In this document: one piece after another, positions 1 to 7,681 of the stretch
Numbering within the stretch: the first letter of the stretch is position 1
How the letters are laid out: each line of letters begins with the position of its first letter
NCBI RefSeq assembly: GCF_900094565.1
Contig: NZ_FMAF01000006.1
Coordinates: 121,422-185,421, forward strand
Length of the DNA stretch: 64,000 nucleotides
Source of the DNA: Martinezella lusitana
GTDB taxonomy: Bacteria > Pseudomonadota > Alphaproteobacteria > Rhizobiales > Rhizobiaceae
Direction: 5' to 3'
Position numbers and translations under genes: made by a program
The notes under the pieces: generated by a model
What the model was told of the DNA's origin: nothing
The model's database searches: none
What the model saw: only the letters and a program-made list of their open reading frames with translations

Positions 1-1
1 G

Positions 2-217
2 GGCGCGGCATCCGCCACCGGCACTCGGGGCGCGGCCATGTCTTCCGGTTTCGGAGGAAAAGTGAGTGGCGTTGAGGGTAATGCCCTCTTCCTCGTCGAG
101 CGCACTGAATGGAACGGTCCCATTGTCGCCGTATGGGCTGGCATCGCCGGCAAAGACGGCATCAAGCCGAATACCTTCTATACGCTCCGCAACGGCCAGC
201 CGGTCGAGGCGCTGTGA
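2..217 (+). CDS. Partial phage protein (C-terminal 71 residues), unknown function
   Basis: The reading frame is open to the left edge of the window, so this is probably the 3' end of a longer prophage gene. The fragment starts in an Ala/Gly-rich stretch and ends in a compact, well-formed segment (residues about 25-71, rich in W, G and hydrophobic residues). An internal GTG at 62 with GGAGG at 53-57 could start a separate 51-residue protein. An ATG at 38 is also in frame. The stop overlaps the next start (TGATG), as in the rest of this operon. No family was recognised. Confidence 0.6.
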   Translation, partial: GAASATGTRGAAMSSGFGGKVSGVEGNALFLVERTEWNGPIVAVWAGIAGKDGIKPNTFYTLRNGQPVEAL

Positions 218-468
218 TGGAACCCTGCTCTCTACGAGATCTGCACGAATGCTGGTGCCCAGGCGAATGCTCCGCCGCACCTCCGAAGCAGATCGACCTC
301 ACCCAACTCCCTATCACCCCGTGGACTGCGAGAGTTCAATTCTACGTCGTTATTCTCGCTTCCGTCTTCATTTCCATCTGTGTCTACGGGGCTTTGTCTA
401 GGGCGGATTACGTCAGCAAGGTTCAGCTTCTCGATAATCAGGAGAATGTTCATGTCGCACGCCGCTGA
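217..468 (+). CDS. Small phage membrane protein, unknown function
   Basis: An 83-residue protein starting at the ATG that shares one base with the upstream stop. Residues about 1-25 are cysteine-rich (four Cys, including a CWCPGEC segment). One clear membrane helix follows at about 44-63 (FYVVILASVFISICVYGAL), then a polar tail. It overlaps the next gene by 17 bases. It could be a small inner-membrane exclusion or lysis-related protein, but nothing in the sequence decides this. A longer in-frame start exists at 109 but lies inside the upstream gene. Confidence 0.6.
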   Translation: MEPCSLRDLHECWCPGECSAAPPKQIDLTQLPITPWTARVQFYVVILASVFISICVYGALSRADYVSKVQLLDNQENVHVARR

Positions 469-1453
469 AAAGAATGTCTGGTCTTGGTGGAGCGACGCGC
501 TCGCCGGCAAGATTGGCCCTATCCATGATGGTCAGCCTGAATGGGGTTTTTATCGTGTCCGTGATGGCAAGAACGGGCCGTGGGTTCCTGTCGCCATCTG
601 GCAGGACGAAGCCGGCGCATTCGTTGCCACTCGCAACGGAACAGAAGTGAGGCACCCGGAGGATATCTGGACTTGGTGCTGCCGTCATCCTGTAACTGAG
701 GAAGCTTTCGATTCTGCGACCGCCGGCAATGGCTGGGCCGACGACGCCCCGACGAATGCCCTAGCTCCGAAGGACCACAATCAGCCGTCCGATCCCTTCG
801 AGGCTCTGACCGAAGAGTTCGCCGGCGAGAAGGAATTGGCAGCCGCATTCCTCAAGACCAAGATCACGACGCAAGATCAAGCCGACCGCGCCGCCGTCTG
901 GTCGAAGCGTCTCGCCGGTATAGCCAAGAAGGCGACCGACTTGCACAAGGTCGCGAAACAGCCGTCGCTCGACGAAGGCCGTCGTATCGACGACAAGTGG
1001 CGTGATCTGAAGGAAGGCCCTGCCGACCTGAGCAAGCAGCTCAAGAGGCACATGGATGCTTACCTCCTCGAACAGCAGCGTATCGAAAACGAGCGCCAGC
1101 GTAAAGCGCAGGAGGAAGCAGACCGCAAACGTCGCGAAGCCGAAGATGCAGCACGAGCCGCTGCGGCGTCCGAAAACTCCGCCGCGAAAGCAGCAGCCGA
1201 GCGACTTGAGCAGTTAGCCGCTGATGCCGAACGCGACGCACAGGTGAGAAATGCTGCGGCTGGCCGCACTGGCGCGCGCGTTGCGCTCCGCACCTTCGTC
1301 TTTGCCGAGATCACCGACTTCGACAAGTTGCTGATGGCGCTGAAAGATCGTTCCGAAATCCGCGAACTCGTCGAGACGCTGGCAAACAGAGCCGCGCGCG
1401 CCGGTGTTCCTCTCGCAGGAATGGAGATCCGCAGTGAACAACGTGCTGCTTGA
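452..1453 (+). CDS. Phage coiled-coil protein, unknown function
   Basis: A 333-residue protein. The start at 452 is preferred over 446 because CAGGAG at 439-444 is correctly spaced for 452. The N-terminal ~90 residues are tryptophan-rich and look like a small folded domain (WSWW, WGFYR, WVPVAIW). Residues about 205-285 form a long charged coiled coil (Glu/Arg/Ala repeats after LLEQQRIENERQR), and a short folded tail follows. It lies two genes upstream of the RecT-type protein, so a role in phage recombination or replication is possible, but this is inference only. Its 3' end overlaps the HNH gene by 20 bases. Confidence 0.75.
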   Translation: MSHAAEKNVWSWWSDALAGKIGPIHDGQPEWGFYRVRDGKNGPWVPVAIWQDEAGAFVATRNGTEVRHPEDIWTWCCRHPVTEEAFDSATAGNGWADDAPTNALAPKDHNQPSDPFEALTEEFAGEKELAAAFLKTKITTQDQADRAAVWSKRLAGIAKKATDLHKVAKQPSLDEGRRIDDKWRDLKEGPADLSKQLKRHMDAYLLEQQRIENERQRKAQEEADRKRREAEDAARAAAASENSAAKAAAERLEQLAADAERDAQVRNAAAGRTGARVALRTFVFAEITDFDKLLMALKDRSEIRELVETLANRAARAGVPLAGMEIRSEQRAA

Positions 1454-1964
1454 GCCAGAACGCTGGGTGCCGGCCCACGGCTACAGCAAGTATGAGGTTT
1501 CCACTCACGGACGCCTTCGTCGTGCTCTTCCAGGTCCGGTCACCTTCGTCGGAAAAATCATAGCTGGTAAGCCTGAAAGGCAGAGGAAGGGCTATCTGCG
1601 CGCATGCATCATGACTGACGAAGGACGTCCGCGCTCCGTGAGCCTTCACCGTCTCATATGCAGGACATTCCACGGTCCAGCGCCGACAGCAAAACATCAT
1701 GCCGCTCACCAGGACGGAATAAACACCCACAATTGGCCATCAAACCTCAAGTGGGCGACCCCCAAAGAAAATGAGGCTGACAAGCTCGAGCACGGTAACC
1801 GCGCTTGCGGCGACCGCCATGGCGCGGCTCGATTGACTGCCGAACAGGTGATGTCAATCCGCAATTCGGTTGGCAAGTCGCATCTAGAACTCGCCTCAGA
1901 GTATGGCGTCCATCCTTCAACGATCACCTATGCGGTTCGCCGCAAAACATGGAGACACCTATGA
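1434..1964 (+). CDS. HNH homing-type endonuclease (NUMOD4-HNH-HTH)
   Basis: A 176-residue DNA endonuclease of the free-standing phage homing type. Residues 9-31 match NUMOD4 (W-P--GY--YEVS--GR-R). An HNH nuclease core lies at about 70-115 (LHRLICRTFHG, then H-A-A-H-Q-D-G, N-W-P-S-N-L-K-W-AT--EN). Residues 131-176 form a helix-turn-helix that should contact the target (LTAEQ through PSTITYAV). GTG 1434 was chosen because GGAGA lies just upstream. It overlaps the preceding gene by 20 bases and the next by ATGA. Its C-terminal third is homologous to the second HNH protein at 10732-11370. Confidence 0.85.
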   Translation: MNNVLLEPERWVPAHGYSKYEVSTHGRLRRALPGPVTFVGKIIAGKPERQRKGYLRACIMTDEGRPRSVSLHRLICRTFHGPAPTAKHHAAHQDGINTHNWPSNLKWATPKENEADKLEHGNRACGDRHGAARLTAEQVMSIRNSVGKSHLELASEYGVHPSTITYAVRRKTWRHL

Positions 1965-2290
1965 CCGAGACAGCGACCCGCACAATCGTCGCCGTCAAGT
2001 TCTCTTGGGAAAAGAGCGGCAAGACATACGACTATTTCGCCGACTTTCCCGTCGAGGTCGGGCAGCGCGTCTATGTTCCGACCAAACACGGCGAGGCAAA
2101 GGTTGAGGTCATGGAGATCAAGACCGAATCCGAAATGGCTTCCGCCTCGATCCTTCGCCATGTCGAAGACCTGCGCACCGATGAAGAGCGCCAGGCCAAG
2201 TATCCCAATGGACAGCGCATGTTTTCGGAAGACCGGACGATGCTCGACGACAAGGGCAATCGTTCAATCTTCGACGACGTAGATGCTTAG
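1961..2290 (+). CDS. Phage hypothetical protein
   Basis: A 109-residue soluble, acidic protein. Start 1961 is supported by GGAG at 1951-1954 and by an ATGA overlap with the HNH gene. Residues about 10-55 look like a small beta barrel (KTYDYFADFP, VGQRVYVPTKHGEAKVEVMEI), resembling the barrel seen in nucleic-acid-binding proteins. The rest is helical and charged. It directly precedes the RecT-type gene with a 10-base gap, so it may act with it. No family was assigned. Confidence 0.75.
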   Translation: MTETATRTIVAVKFSWEKSGKTYDYFADFPVEVGQRVYVPTKHGEAKVEVMEIKTESEMASASILRHVEDLRTDEERQAKYPNGQRMFSEDRTMLDDKGNRSIFDDVDA

Positions 2291-2300
2291 GAGATAATCC

Positions 2301-3302
2301 ATGAACGCTCACGTTCCAGCACTTGAAGGCGGCGGCCAGGTCATGGCCATCATCCCCCAAACGTTCGAAGAAACGTTCCGCGTAGCGCGCGCCGTTGTTG
2401 CCTCTGGCCTTGCCCCATCCTCGCTTGTCGGCAAGCTGACCGGCGACGATGCGGCCAGCGCTGTGGCTATCGTCATCATGTCCGGATCAGAGCTTGGGTT
2501 GAAGCCGATGGTCTCCCTTCGCAGTTTCACTGTCATCAACGGCAAGCCGGCGCTATATGGCGATGGCCTGATCAATGTCGTTCGCCAGTCCGGCAAGGTC
2601 GCCTATCTGCGCACCGGCTGCGATATCGTCGGCGGCAAGATGGTCGGATGGTGTGAAGCCAAGCGCCTTGATACCAGCGAAGACAAGCGCGTCGAGTTCA
2701 CCCAAGACGACGCAGTTCGCGCTCGCCTCTGGGATGACAGGGCGACGGTCAAAAAGCAGATCTGGGAAAATGGTCAGAAGGTTTGGCGCGACAACGTGCC
2801 GAATGATGCGACTTGGTATCGATTCCCTAAACGCATGTTGTCTTGGCGCGCGGCTGGATATTGCCTTCGCGAACTATTCGGTGATGTCCTCGGCGGTATC
2901 CGTGATGAGTTCGAAGAGCGCGAGATTGCCCGTAGCAACATGCGTGACGATCCGGAGATGCGCGACATAACGCCGAAAGATCAGTCGGAATCGTCGTCCC
3001 CCGCCAAGAAGTCTTTGACGCCTCCAAGACCGCCTAAGGCAAACGTCGAACCCGCCAAGGAAGAAACTGCACCGGTGGATAATTCCCAGCCTCAAGAAGG
3101 TGAGTTTGTTCTCGGCGAGTTCATGGAAAATCTGGAAACGTCTCTTTCCAGCGCCAAGGATGAAGAGGCCGCCGAAGAAATCTGGAACGACTTTGATGCG
3201 CCGGCAGTGCTCGAAACAGAAGGTCATGCCGACATGATAGATGCGGCCTTTGCGGTTCGTGATCGGGCGCTTGCTCGGCTTAACTCGCTGAACGGAGGCT
3301 AA
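2301..3302 (+). CDS. RecT-type single-strand annealing protein
   Basis: A 333-residue phage recombinase candidate that would anneal complementary single strands during phage recombination. Residues about 20-95 carry the pattern of the phage RecT group: a helical stretch with (V)ASGLAPSSL, then SELGLKPMVSLRSFTVINGKPALYGDGLI. A second conserved block at about 165-200 is WYRFPKRMLSWRAAGYCLRE. The C-terminal ~110 residues are low-complexity and acidic, with a short terminal helix region. No partner exonuclease is visible downstream in the window. A good Shine-Dalgarno (GGAG) lies ten bases upstream. Family assignment is from motif memory only. Confidence 0.7.
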   Translation: MNAHVPALEGGGQVMAIIPQTFEETFRVARAVVASGLAPSSLVGKLTGDDAASAVAIVIMSGSELGLKPMVSLRSFTVINGKPALYGDGLINVVRQSGKVAYLRTGCDIVGGKMVGWCEAKRLDTSEDKRVEFTQDDAVRARLWDDRATVKKQIWENGQKVWRDNVPNDATWYRFPKRMLSWRAAGYCLRELFGDVLGGIRDEFEEREIARSNMRDDPEMRDITPKDQSESSSPAKKSLTPPRPPKANVEPAKEETAPVDNSQPQEGEFVLGEFMENLETSLSSAKDEEAAEEIWNDFDAPAVLETEGHADMIDAAFAVRDRALARLNSLNGG

Positions 3303-3306
3303 GACC

Positions 3307-3630
3307 ATGGGCGTTTCCAGAACAGACTACCTCATGTGGGCAACTGACGTCGGCGCGAAAGCTTTCAACTGGGATAAGCACGAGGCCGAAGGAGAAGGCC
3401 GCCCCGATCGCCGTTTCGATGTCGTCTACGACGGCATGTCAGGAGATTATTGCATGGCCGGAAAGATCATCGCTGTTAGCGACAAGCATGAAGGCTTCTC
3501 TCCCAAGAAGATTGATCCCGCTGATATTGGCGTTGACCGTGACGAACTGGCCCGAAAGGTATCGGAAGCCTTTGACCGGGCACTGACCTCCTCCGACTTC
3601 TCTCTTGTCCTCTTCTCTCATTACAGTTGA
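3307..3630 (+). CDS. Phage hypothetical protein
   Basis: A 107-residue soluble protein, start set by GGAGG at 3295-3299. It sits four bases after the RecT-type gene. It has a mixed alpha/beta look with an acidic middle (FDVVYDGMSGDYCMAGKIIAVSD) and a helical C-terminal third. No motif was recognised. Its position suggests it belongs to the same recombination module. Confidence 0.7.
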   Translation: MGVSRTDYLMWATDVGAKAFNWDKHEAEGEGRPDRRFDVVYDGMSGDYCMAGKIIAVSDKHEGFSPKKIDPADIGVDRDELARKVSEAFDRALTSSDFSLVLFSHYS

Positions 3631-3638
3631 GGTGATCC

Positions 3639-4097
3639 ATGGCAACCAACAACCGCATCATCGAAACCGAACAGGCCCGCGATATGCTGGTCAAGTTCAT
3701 CGCCGGTAAGAAGCTGCCTTTCGCGTCCAGCATTACGGACGGCAAGCACCGGACCAACGACCAGAACCGTCTTCAGCGCCAATGGGTCATGGAAATATCG
3801 GCCCAACTCGGAGACCAGACGCCGGAAGAAGTTCGCGGCTACTGCAAGCTTCACTTAGGCGTGCCGATCCTTCGGAATGAGAACGACGTGTTCAAGGCCG
3901 AGTATGACGCCGTGATCATGCCGCTCCCGTACGAGCATAAGCTCAAGCTGATGATGGTGCCGTTTGATTTCGGAGTTACTCGAATAATGACGACGCGTCA
4001 GAAGACGGCCTATCTCAACGACGTGCACCGGCATTTCTCAGAACAGGGCCTGATCCTCACTAATCCCGAAGATTTGAAGAACCGGAGAGCCGCATGA
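3639..4097 (+). CDS. Phage conserved protein, possibly NinB-like
   Basis: A 152-residue protein. The block at about 35-50 (KHRTNDQNRLQRQWVMEI), followed by TPEEVRGYCKLHLGVPIL, and the late block TRIMTTRQKTAYLNDVHRHF recall the NinB/Orf group of phage recombination mediators that act beside annealing proteins. The match is by pattern only and could be wrong. Position just after the RecT module fits. GAGG at 3630-3633 precedes the start, and the stop overlaps the next start as ATGA. Confidence 0.7.
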   Translation: MATNNRIIETEQARDMLVKFIAGKKLPFASSITDGKHRTNDQNRLQRQWVMEISAQLGDQTPEEVRGYCKLHLGVPILRNENDVFKAEYDAVIMPLPYEHKLKLMMVPFDFGVTRIMTTRQKTAYLNDVHRHFSEQGLILTNPEDLKNRRAA

Positions 4098-4516
4098 CAT
4101 TCACAATCGAACTTACCCAGGTCATCAGCAAGGAAGTCAAATACCTCAAAGCCGAATGTGGCGTCAGGTATTGGGAAGACGGCGAAGTCAATGGCGTGGA
4201 AGATACGGACGGCGAACTGATCCCACTTCGCGTCGGGTCCAACTGGTGCCCGATTATTGATCTGGCTACCGGCGTCATCGAGGATTGGCCCGAGGGAACG
4301 ACGGCAGACGTTCATTACAAGGTCTGCGATGAAGGCCGGTATTTCCTTCTCGATCCCGAAAAGAACGTCGTTCGCGAGATCGGAGGCTACGTTCCGAAGA
4401 TCATGTCTCCCGGCGGTTCCGGCTATGGCGATTACGTCATCATGACGATCGGTCCTGACGGGAAGATTGTGAATTGGTCTGTCGATCTTGAAGGTTTCGA
4501 GGAGGATGCAGAATGA
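4094..4516 (+). CDS. Phage hypothetical protein
   Basis: A 140-residue acidic protein, start fixed by the ATGA overlap with the upstream gene. The opening strand (MTFTIELTQVISKEVKYLKAE) and many aromatic and glycine turns suggest a beta-rich fold. A segment near 25-60 (RYWEDGEVNG, LRVGSNWCPIIDLATG) reads like a small sandwich domain. No catalytic motif was seen and no family is recognised. Confidence 0.75.
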   Translation: MTFTIELTQVISKEVKYLKAECGVRYWEDGEVNGVEDTDGELIPLRVGSNWCPIIDLATGVIEDWPEGTTADVHYKVCDEGRYFLLDPEKNVVREIGGYVPKIMSPGGSGYGDYVIMTIGPDGKIVNWSVDLEGFEEDAE

Positions 4517-4725
4517 CGTGCAAATGCATCGAAACCGTAAATGAAAAGCTGGCCTCTCGCAACACGCGCCTGTCGCAAGCGATCATGTTCGGCGAAGCCA
4601 AGCACCCTGGCCTTATGATCGAAACACATCAGATCGATAAAGGTCGCGGTAAGATGAAGGCTGTCTCCATGTTCCTTACGTATTGCGCCTTCTGTGGGAC
4701 GAAGTATGGGGAGGATGCGGCATGA
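4513..4725 (+). CDS. Small phage zinc-ribbon-like protein
   Basis: A 70-residue protein with cysteines at both ends: CKC at residues 3-5 and CAFC at about 58-61. This spacing could form one zinc ribbon closing the chain. ATGA overlaps occur at both ends. A DNA- or protein-binding accessory role is plausible but unproven. Confidence 0.65.
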   Translation: MTCKCIETVNEKLASRNTRLSQAIMFGEAKHPGLMIETHQIDKGRGKMKAVSMFLTYCAFCGTKYGEDAA

Positions 4726-4928
4726 AAAATCCGTTCCCGGTAAATCTTCAGACGCAAGAAGATGTCCGCAAAGCCGGATGGCAGGCGGAGACCCGCGATG
4801 CTGATGGCCACCTCTGCCGTACCCATGTGCCTTTCGAGAGCGACGAGGAAATCGTTTGGCTCGTGCGCGAGGCTCTTAAGTACGGCGAGACGGTGACGAT
4901 CTGGCCGGCGAAAGGTGGTGCAGCATGA
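4722..4928 (+). CDS. Small phage hypothetical protein
   Basis: A 68-residue protein, start set by the ATGA overlap at 4722-4725, with GGAGG upstream at 4710-4714. It contains a short helix (EDVRKAGW), a segment EEIVWLVREALKYGETVTIW and no signal peptide. Function unknown. Confidence 0.65.
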   Translation: MKNPFPVNLQTQEDVRKAGWQAETRDADGHLCRTHVPFESDEEIVWLVREALKYGETVTIWPAKGGAA

Positions 4929-5416
4929 CCGTCTATCGTAAGTGCGGCCCTTGCGCCCATCGTAATGGATGCGAGATAAAGGCCAAACTCGCTGAGGCTA
5001 TCAAGGGCTTTGGCGTCGGCTCTATCATGCATCGTTGCAAGGAATTCGTACCTGAGTTTCAGCCGGGTGACAACGTCATTGTTCGGACTTCTGACGGAGA
5101 TGCTGATCCATATTGGGGCGTCACGTTTTCGGAATTTCCGGCCCATTTCGTTCAGTACAACGATAGTATGAGCCGCGCGATTGTCTATATCGCACCCGGC
5201 ACGAAAAGCGACTGTGGAGATTATGAATTCGAGCCGACCAACGGCAAGGAAGGTTTCTGCAGCGTCTCCTACACCCCAATCCGGCAAAACCCTGTCAGCG
5301 GCAACGCAAAGGGAATCATCGCTCGGCGCGAAGGCAAGACCGCCATGGAGAAATGCTGCGGCCGACCGATCGGTACGGCCTGCAAGGAATGCCTCGAATG
5401 GAGGCATATGCAATGA
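4925..5416 (+). CDS. Phage cysteine-rich protein, paralogue A
   Basis: A 163-residue protein with an N-terminal cysteine set (C7, C10, C16, C38) in the pattern YR-C--C-----C followed by G-GV-S--HRCK. A conserved F-PGD turn comes at about 45-48. A second cysteine cluster lies near the C-terminus (CCGRPIGTACKEC). The first half aligns with the protein at 6200-6682, so this is one of two paralogues in the operon. Metal binding is likely, function is unknown. ATGA overlaps occur on both sides. Confidence 0.75.
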   Translation: MTVYRKCGPCAHRNGCEIKAKLAEAIKGFGVGSIMHRCKEFVPEFQPGDNVIVRTSDGDADPYWGVTFSEFPAHFVQYNDSMSRAIVYIAPGTKSDCGDYEFEPTNGKEGFCSVSYTPIRQNPVSGNAKGIIARREGKTAMEKCCGRPIGTACKECLEWRHMQ

Positions 5417-5685
5417 CTTCCATCTCCGAAACCCGCAAGCGCGCGTGGATAACCCGTCGCGAGAAATACGGCCCTATCGGCCACAGGGGATCGTATAGCC
5501 GAAATCCTGGCCCATGCCCAGATTGCGCCCGCATGCGCGGCTGGCTTGTCCGTCTGCATGTCGAAGGCACATTGAGCGAGGGACAGGCTGCGAAGGCAAC
5601 GGGTCTTGGCCGGATCGACCTCCGCAAGGCTGCCGATGATCTCATCAATTCCGGCGCTGTGCGCGATACGCGAGGTGAATCATGA
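5413..5685 (+). CDS. Phage hypothetical protein with CPDC motif and HTH-like tail
   Basis: A 90-residue basic protein. It has a single CPDC pair at about 34-37. A helix-turn-helix-like stretch follows at about 54-82 (LSEGQAAKATGLGRIDLRKAADDLINSG), so it may bind DNA. The start is set by the ATGA overlap with paralogue A; a longer in-frame start at 5353 lies inside that gene. Function not recognised. Confidence 0.65.
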   Translation: MTSISETRKRAWITRREKYGPIGHRGSYSRNPGPCPDCARMRGWLVRLHVEGTLSEGQAAKATGLGRIDLRKAADDLINSGAVRDTRGES

Positions 5686-5849
5686 AATCCGCCGAACTCC
5701 ATCGCCAGAAAAACCCGCACGCTCGATCAACCACCCTCCAGCGCCTCGATAAGCACGACCAGCGCATGCAGGACTTAAAGGACTACGCCACCTTCCTCCG
5801 TTGGAAGAAGCGTCTTTCCTGGCTGGTTTGGATATGGAGGCGCGTGTGA
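5682..5849 (+). CDS. Very small basic phage protein
   Basis: A 55-residue protein, strongly basic, with a helical body and a tryptophan-rich end (LRWKKRLSWLVWIWRRV) that could lie on a membrane. Supported by ATGA at 5682-5685, the GTGA overlap with the next gene at 5846-5849 and the unbroken gene chain. Function unknown. Confidence 0.55.
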   Translation: MKSAELHRQKNPHARSTTLQRLDKHDQRMQDLKDYATFLRWKKRLSWLVWIWRRV

Positions 5850-6013
5850 GCCCTCGTTATGAAATCACCGTCTGGGATATTTCTGCCGGCGATGTTGTCC
5901 GTAAGGAGAGGAGCGCCACGGAAGAAGAGCTGCGTCAGATCGAAGAAATATTCGATGATCCTTGGCACGATATCGTCATCGACGATCAGTGGGAGGTAGA
6001 CGATGAGAACTGA
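5846..6013 (+). CDS. Very small acidic phage protein
   Basis: A 55-residue acidic protein. The GTG start at 5846 is chosen because it overlaps the upstream stop (GTGA) and GGAGG lies at 5836-5840. An ATG at 5834 is an alternative. Pattern: a short beta start (YEITVWDIS), a helix with EEELRQIEEIF, and an acidic tail. Function unknown. Confidence 0.55.
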   Translation: MSPRYEITVWDISAGDVVRKERSATEEELRQIEEIFDDPWHDIVIDDQWEVDDEN

Positions 6014-6203
6014 GTTCCGAACCGCCAAACAGATCGACGCCGATAAGCTGGACCTCCAAGTCTATAACCTCATCTGCGCTTTGGATAGCTTCGCTGAAAA
6101 ATATGGCGACGACCGCGTACGCGATATGTCTTCACAAATTTACGGCATGCGCCATCGGGTTCGCCGGCATATGCATTCCAAGGATTTGGAGGCATCATCG
6201 TGA
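6003..6203 (+). CDS. Small helical phage protein
   Basis: A 66-residue, probably all-helical protein (LDLQVYNLICALDSFAEKYG). GGAGG lies about six bases before the ATG, inside the end of the previous gene (11-base overlap). The stop overlaps the next start as GTGA. Function unknown. Confidence 0.6.
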   Translation: MRTEFRTAKQIDADKLDLQVYNLICALDSFAEKYGDDRVRDMSSQIYGMRHRVRRHMHSKDLEASS

Positions 6204-6682
6204 CCTACCGAACCTGCGCTGGCTGCGTCTTCAGATCCGGCTATTGCCATGCTCGCGAAGCTGTAAAGGCTCAAGTCTCTGGCCTCGGCGTCACTTCGCT
6301 GAAATGGAGATGCAAGTGGAAGCGCTTGGCCTTCAACCCGGGCGATGCGGTTTTCGTCGAGACGATCGGCTATGAGCCAGAAGGCGACGAGGATGTCTAT
6401 ATCAGTAAATGGCCGGCAACGGTCATTCAAGCCAAGGGATCTAGGCTGATCTGCTTCATTGAGCCAGGCGCTCTTGATGATGGGGAAGTTCCGTTCGAGC
6501 CGAAAGCTCACGGCAATGGCCACGTCAAAGTTCCGCTAGCCCGCGTTTCTCATCGCGATGCAGTCCGCGAACACGTCTGCGATTTCTGCAAGCGCATCGT
6601 TCGGCTTGCTGGACATGAGGACTACTGCCGAGATGCGCCGCAGAAACAGCGCTTTACTGATCAAGCGGAGTATTTATTCTGA
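6200..6682 (+). CDS. Phage cysteine-rich protein, paralogue B
   Basis: A 160-residue protein, GTG start set by the GTGA overlap. The N-terminal half matches the protein at 4925-5416: C6, C9, C16 and C38 in the same pattern, G-GV-S--WRCK and F-PGD. A second metal-like cluster at about 130-147 (HVCDFC, then H and YC) is arranged differently from paralogue A. This suggests a two-zinc accessory protein whose C-terminal module has diverged. Function unknown. Confidence 0.75.
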   Translation: MTYRTCAGCVFRSGYCHAREAVKAQVSGLGVTSLKWRCKWKRLAFNPGDAVFVETIGYEPEGDEDVYISKWPATVIQAKGSRLICFIEPGALDDGEVPFEPKAHGNGHVKVPLARVSHRDAVREHVCDFCKRIVRLAGHEDYCRDAPQKQRFTDQAEYLF

Positions 6683-7110
6683 TGGCATCCCGGATCGCCT
6701 ATATCCCAAGAGAAGAGCCTCCGAAGCGCCGACCGGCCAAGCGCGCCGATTATATTAGCTTCATCCACGAATTGCCCTGTGTCGTCACTGGCAGATACGG
6801 CGTTCAGGCGGCCCACGTCTCATTCGCCAATACATGGCACGGCCATTTCGGTCGAGGGAAAGGCACCAAGGCTCCGGATCGTTTCGCTCTCCCCCTCATA
6901 GCCGAGGAGCACGCCCTGCAGCATAGCGGCAAGCTCGGCACTGAGCAGGCCTACTGGCTCGCCAAGGGCGTCGACCCTCACGAACTCGCCAACACCCTAT
7001 GGGGCATCTTCTGCGACTACGACCGCGCCGAGGCTGTCGTTCGCTGCACCGCCCGCATCAACCAAGGCTTGGCTCTTGCCGGCCGTCTTAGAGAGAGGAT
7101 CGAGCAGTGA
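6682..7110 (+). CDS. DUF968-like HNH nuclease of phage recombination modules
   Basis: A 142-residue protein. The pattern is C33-VVTG, then A-A-H45, G-G-KGTKAPDRFALPL, then EEH77 and QH81. It fits the DUF968 / Ref-like histidine nuclease group found in phage replication-recombination blocks. The expected first CxxC is reduced to a single cysteine here. The C-terminal third is helical. Predicted to cut DNA during recombination or Holliday-type processing; inferred from family only. TGATG junction upstream, GTGA downstream. Confidence 0.7.
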   Translation: MASRIAYIPREEPPKRRPAKRADYISFIHELPCVVTGRYGVQAAHVSFANTWHGHFGRGKGTKAPDRFALPLIAEEHALQHSGKLGTEQAYWLAKGVDPHELANTLWGIFCDYDRAEAVVRCTARINQGLALAGRLRERIEQ

Positions 7111-7442
7111 GCAACAAATATCGCGCCGAACAAGTCGTCTGCATATCCGGCTGGGAATGCGGAACCGAGATTGAAATGAAGATGGTCGTGAACTTCACGG
7201 TCAATCCCGGCTCCAAGGCTACCGAGATCGCCCCTCCGGAAGAGCCGACTGCCGAGGTTGATAGCGTTCGCTTCTTCGATGGCAAAGACGAACTGACGCT
7301 GCCTTGGTCGATCAGTGATCGCTTTACCAGTGCCGACGGCTTCAAGTCCTGGCTGATGTCGGAAGCGGCGGAACAGCATCAGGTAGCCGTAGAGGATGCC
7401 GCCGACTCCCGTCGTGAGATGATGCGGGAGGAACGGTCATGA
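7107..7442 (+). CDS. Phage hypothetical protein
   Basis: A 111-residue protein with a GTG start overlapping the previous stop. It has a beta-rich first half (EIEMKMVVNFTVNPG), a Pro/Glu-rich hinge and a charged helical tail ending in REMMREERS. Function unknown. Confidence 0.7.
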   Translation: MSNKYRAEQVVCISGWECGTEIEMKMVVNFTVNPGSKATEIAPPEEPTAEVDSVRFFDGKDELTLPWSISDRFTSADGFKSWLMSEAAEQHQVAVEDAADSRREMMREERS

Positions 7443-7681
7443 ATCTGTCCGAGCTTATCGCAAAATACGGCGACGACAAGGTTCAGTTTCAGAACCTCGA
7501 CCAGTGTGCCGAGACGCTGAACATGAACAAGGGCGTCACGAAGATCACCTTTGGTACCGAGCAGCCCCTCAGCCTTGATGGAACGCAAAAGCTCGGCATC
7601 GTCGTCTGGATGGATCGGAAGCGCGTCGCCAAAATCATCGCTGATTCCAAACTGGAGGGTTCTTCCCATGCAAAAGCTTGA
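7439..7681 (+). CDS. Small phage hypothetical protein
   Basis: An 80-residue protein, ATGA overlap upstream and a 14-base overlap downstream. It contains KVQFQNLDQCAETLN and a beta segment TKITFGTEQPL. No known motif, function unknown. Confidence 0.7.
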   Translation: MNLSELIAKYGDDKVQFQNLDQCAETLNMNKGVTKITFGTEQPLSLDGTQKLGIVVWMDRKRVAKIIADSKLEGSSHAKA

